64,000 nucleotides of DNA, taken from the NCBI GenBank assembly GCA_039720395.1, contig CM077832.1, positions 32,746,853-32,810,852 of the forward strand, read 5' to 3'. The stretch's first letter is position 1. Every line of letters starts with the position of its first letter. Under the pieces are notes generated by a model that saw only the letters and a program-made list of their open reading frames with translations, searched no databases and was not told the DNA's origin. Positions 60,781 through 64,000 of the stretch are shown piece by piece. The stretch comes from Liquidambar formosana (lineage: Eukaryota > Streptophyta > Magnoliopsida > Saxifragales > Altingiaceae). Position numbers and translations under genes: made by a program.

Positions 60781-62432
60781 AGTGGGTTAAAAGGATACAT
60801 CGGGCCCCAGGGTGGGCGTAGATTCAGTCATATCGGACCTCGGATTAGGTGCGATTTCAGTCGTATCGGACCTCAGATTAGGTGCGATTTCAGTCGTATC
60901 GGACCTCAGATTAGGTACGATTTCATTTGTATCGGACCTCAGATTAGGTACGATTTCCTTCGTATCGGACCTCAGATTAGGTACGATTTCAGTCGTATCT
61001 GACCTCAGATTAGGTGCGATTTCCTTCGTATCGGACCTCAGATTAGGTACGATTTCATTCGTATCGGACCTCAGATTAGGTACGATTTCCTTCATTCGTA
61101 TCGGACCTCAGATTAGGTACGATTTCCTTCCTTTCGGACCTCAAGTTAGGTACGATTTCCTTCGTATCGGACCTCAGATTAGGTACGATTTCAGTCGTAT
61201 CGGACCTCAGATTAGGTGCGATTTCAGTCGTATCGGACCTCAGATTAGGTGCGATTTCCTTCGTATCGGACCTCAGATTAGGTGCGATTTCCTTCGTATC
61301 GGACCTCAGATTAGGTACGATTTCATTCGTATCGGAGCTCAGATTAGGTACGATTTCCTTCATTTCGGACCTCAGGTTAGGTACGATTTCCTTCGTATCG
61401 GACCTCAGATTAGGTACCATTTCATTCGTATCGGACCTCAGATTAGGTACCATTTCAGTCGTATCGGATTTGTCGCACGATAATGCGAGATGGGATCGAG
61501 GAAAACGTGGGGGGAAGGCGTGATGCGTACGCATCATACTCATGTGCGTACGCACCTCTGTACATGCGTACGCATCTGATGTAATTTTGTCAAAAATATA
61601 TATCGAAACGATGCCGTTCCCTTTGAGAGTTTCAAATTCTGAACCGATCTCTTCTTCTCCGGCGACGCTTCCCATTACCCCGAAAATCACTCCCCACTCC
61701 TCCATAACTCCCTCTCCCACTTACTCTTCTTTCATAAAAACCTTTCCTCATTCACTCCCCAACCCATTCTCTTCCCAAACCGTCACCCATTTCTTTTTAT
61801 CTTCCTCTATCTCTCATTCTTCCCATTCTTTTCTTCTTATTTTCTCTCTGCAACTTTCCGCCGGCAAACATGCCTCCCAAGAACAAACGGTTTCGCGGCG
61901 ATGACGAGGGGTTCACCATCAACCGTTGGGATCCACGGCTCAACCCGCAGCAAATCCCCGACATCATCTTCAGGCCACAGGAGCATCTCTCCCATATTGC
62001 ACGGCAACAAAGAGTAAGTTTTGAAACCCATTCCTCCATTGTTGAATATGCATGCCTTCAAAGATCTGATTTTTATCTCTTACCATCCGTAAAAATGTGA
62101 ACTTTATCCTCAAATGATCATAGTATGTCTGTATACATCATAAAAACTGGAGAAAACTTGTGAAATCTGAGTTTTGAGGTTGAGGGGGGTTCACGGTCCC
62201 GAGGTTGAAGATGAACCAGGGTCCTGAGTGCGTACGCATAGAGGGTATGTGCGTACGCATTGGTATGTGGTGCGTACGCAGGGATCTTAGTGCGTACGCA
62301 CCTCGAATTAATGAAACAAATAAAACTAAAAAAAAGGAATCTGAAGGACTTAAGCATTGATGCGTACGCACTAACTTGCATATGCGTACGCACTGTGGCC
62401 AATGCGTACGCACCAATGACCATGCGTACGCA
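58770..62432. repeat. Clusters of the palindrome TGCGTACGCA at about 21-bp spacing
   Basis: Eighteen exact copies of the 10-bp perfect palindrome occur in about 3.7 kb, starting at 58770, 58881, 58902, 59277, 60299, 60319, 60340, 61524, 61545, 61565, 62229, 62250, 62271, 62291, 62361, 62383, 62403 and 62423. Near-copies lie at 58791, 58812 and 59298. Within each cluster the start-to-start distance is 20-22 bp, while the roughly 11-bp spacers differ in sequence. The clusters flank the 33-bp minisatellite and sit upstream of, and inside intron 1 of, the mobile-domain gene. Confidence 0.95.
60823..61469. repeat. 33-bp minisatellite, about 20 units
   Basis: Unit CGATTTCCTTCGTATCGGAC plus CTCAGATTAGGTA, tandem about 20 times, with variants at TTCAGTC/TTCCTTC and GGTGCG/GGTACG/GGTACC. 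One unit near 61090 has a 4-bp insertion (CATT). As 33 is divisible by three, frames on both strands stay open (11-residue repeats such as VSDLRLGTISF on plus and EIVPNLRSDTK on minus); these are by-products, not genes. Confidence 0.93.
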
Positions 62433-63988
62433 CCACATATGTGTTTGGCAGAATCAATCTAAATCCGTACTTACCTGTACCTGTACTTACCTGGGTCTTC
62501 ATTCTTTTCAGATTCCAAAGAAGAAAAGTGGCCGTGGCAGCCTGGAGAGTTTGACAACTTGGTGGGACCGGTTGACCCCCGATACTCAGCAGTTGGTGTC
62601 GGACGTCGGGTTTGGGACCGTGGCTGCAGTGACGATTCATCGGGCTACCAGCAACACCTTGGTTTTCTGCCTGGCAGAGAGATGGTGGGATACCACCCAT
62701 ACCCTCCATTTAGCGGGTAGGGAGTGGACTCTCACCCCTTATGACTTCCACCGTCTGACAGGTCTACGGATGAGGGGGAGGCCCTTCACTTTTGAGCTGA
62801 CTGAGGATCAGAGGAAGGCGTTGACCCAGCGTTTGTTGGGCATGCCTTGCCCCAATGCCACCATGAAGTATCCGGCTTTGTACAATGAGTTTCTTGGGAG
62901 GGGACAGGACTCGGTGGAGGAGCGTGTTATCATGGCTCGAGCTTTCATCCTCTACCTTATAGGGGCTTTTCTAGTCCCTAATGCTGCGCAGACTTTTGAG
63001 CCAGGTTGGCTCTTAGCATTGGAGGACCTTGAGGCTGCATATGAGTATGGATGGGGGTCGGCTGTCTTGGCACACCTTTATGCCACCACGGATGCCCTTA
63101 GTCGGGTAAAATCCGACTCCTTGACAGGCTGCTGGAGGTTGTGGGCGGTAAGTAACCGTGCATGGGTTCCATTCTCTTCTATTTTCATGCTTTGCTCTCT
63201 CCTCAAGATGTTTATCGATTCTTCTTTGTTTGTCTTGCAGCTATGGGCCCAGGAGTACATTGACTTGAGACCTCTGGGCGATCAGGAGGACTTGTCCCAC
63301 ATTGGAGTCCGAGAGTTCCTAGACAGGCTTGAGCGTGTATGGGTCCACTTCTTGCTTTCTACTGTTCTCTTTCCCCTTTTTGTTTCCTTTTGTCTGATCA
63401 TGTCCTGACAATAGGTGAATCCCCGCCCTTGGGTTGGTCGAGCTGAGGTTGGTCCCCCAGAGTGGGAGGAGGACGCGCACTGCCATGGCTGAGGTGTCCT
63501 GTTTGCTGTCCTATCCCCGTGCCCGAGCCTTTTACTTTGCCGAAAGGGTCGTGCCCCAGCTGACTACAGATCTTGAGTTGTGTGCCCGAGTCCCCTATGA
63601 TCCTCCTGCCTTCTCCTTGGTGCCCTATCAGATGGGTGAGCTAGATTTGGATGAGTGGCGAGGTGGCATTCATTACATTTCTCGTCTGCTGAGCCTAGAG
63701 CATGACTATGCCACCTTTGCCAGGGAGCGCCTCATGCCCCGCTTCATTGGTCACCAGGTATCCATTCTGTTCCATTCTTGTCACTGTTTTGCCTTCCATA
63801 AGCTTGCCCCTGTCATTGCATTTTTTCATACTCAGGTTCCTGATGCTGGCATTCCTCCCGAGGGACTTCCTCCTGCATTTCCCTCGTGGTCAGTTCCTCT
63901 TTATGATGAGAAGGGCGAGGCGTATGAGGAGTCCATTGTCCCCGACCCGCGAGCGCATCCACTCCCTTTCCCTCCTGGCACGCGTCAG
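61870..63988 (+). CDS. Plant mobile domain (PMD, MAIN-like) protein, N-terminal part, frameshifted, runs off right edge
   Basis: Exons: 61870-62013, 62512-63147, 63241-63336, 63415-63757 and 63836-63988; the next donor is GTAGCA at 63989. Exon 1 starts MPPKNKRFRGDDEGF (basic, possibly nuclear). Exon 2 holds the PMD hallmark sequence: LTTWWDRLTPDTQQLV, VFCLAERWWDTTHTLHL, REWTLTPYDFHRLTGL, and FILYLIGAFLVPN. Exon 3 continues LWAQEYIDLRPL. PMD proteins are related to transposon-encoded proteins, and the host members MAIN and MAIL1 act in genome stability and silencing. Exon 4 is 343 bp, one more than a multiple of three: the frame of VNPRPWVGRAEV meets TGA at 63490, while AMAEVSCLLSYPRA continues in the next frame, so a +1 base lies near 63475-63482. 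The copy is probably non-functional or contains an error. Its setting between repeats suggests a transposon-borne member. Confidence 0.8.
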
Positions 63989-64000
63989 GTAGCATTTCTT

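Noticed and set aside
58770..61469. CRISPR-like array from regularly spaced repeats
   Set aside because: Plant nuclear DNA; the 33-bp units have no spacers and the palindromes are only 10 bp with 11-bp intervals.
60787..61483. Long open frames on both strands (214-223 codons)
   Set aside because: They are produced by the 33-bp minisatellite; there is no domain, and several frames are open in the same DNA.
62260..62511. Upstream extension of the mobile-domain ORF (start at 62260)
   Set aside because: It reads through palindromic repeats; a good acceptor (TTTTCAG at 62511) and an upstream exon in phase (61870-62013) explain the start better.

Overview
This is a window of plant nuclear DNA, most likely from a woody core eudicot. 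It is AT-rich, its genes have several introns with GT..AG junctions, it is full of transposon debris, and every recognisable protein (plant elicitor peptide precursors, the RKP/KPC1 ubiquitin ligase, a plant mobile domain protein) is plant-type. I cannot name the species.

Layout. (1) 1-2600: minus-strand remnant of a Ty3/gypsy LTR retrotransposon gag, with stops. (2) 4250-9170: two tandem plus-strand genes for plant elicitor peptide precursors (PROPEP-like), each with two exons joined in phase 0 and a C-terminal GGGGQTN motif. Their intron and spacer are littered with MITEs, including two copies each of two families. (3) 12402-14559: minus-strand five-exon gene for a 245-residue, probably plastid-targeted protein of unknown function. 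(4) 15701-about 40060: one minus-strand gene for E3 ubiquitin ligase RKP (SPRY domain near the N-terminus, RING at the C-terminus, 1276 codons over 10 coding exons plus a 5' UTR exon). Its introns 3, 5 and 6 are 5-6 kb each; introns 3 and 6 hold recognisable mobile elements (SINE, two MULE-type elements with perfect 9-bp target duplications, nested LINEs, gypsy RT remnant). Coding exon 7 (17544-17676) carries an apparent 1-bp insertion. (5) 41545-55950: no protein gene I can support; diverged direct repeats of about 1-1.5 kb, with a 1966-bp Pack-MULE at 45849-47814 that carries a broken fragment of the anaphase-promoting-complex gene APC8/CDC23. (6) 55960-58400: decayed LINE reverse transcriptase/RNase H followed by an inverted plus tandem TRIM array of three 113-bp LTRs. 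(7) 58400-64000: a 33-bp minisatellite, seven clusters of the palindrome TGCGTACGCA spaced about 21 bp apart, and a plant mobile domain (PMD, MAIN-like) gene that runs off the right edge with a +1 frameshift in exon 4.

The functional core is a defence-peptide locus (PROPEP pair), a small unknown plastid protein gene and a housekeeping ubiquitin ligase. They do not form a common pathway that I can see. The rest is a record of transposon activity. Exon coordinates were worked out by hand from splice consensus and reading phase; homology statements come from recognised family features, not from a search.
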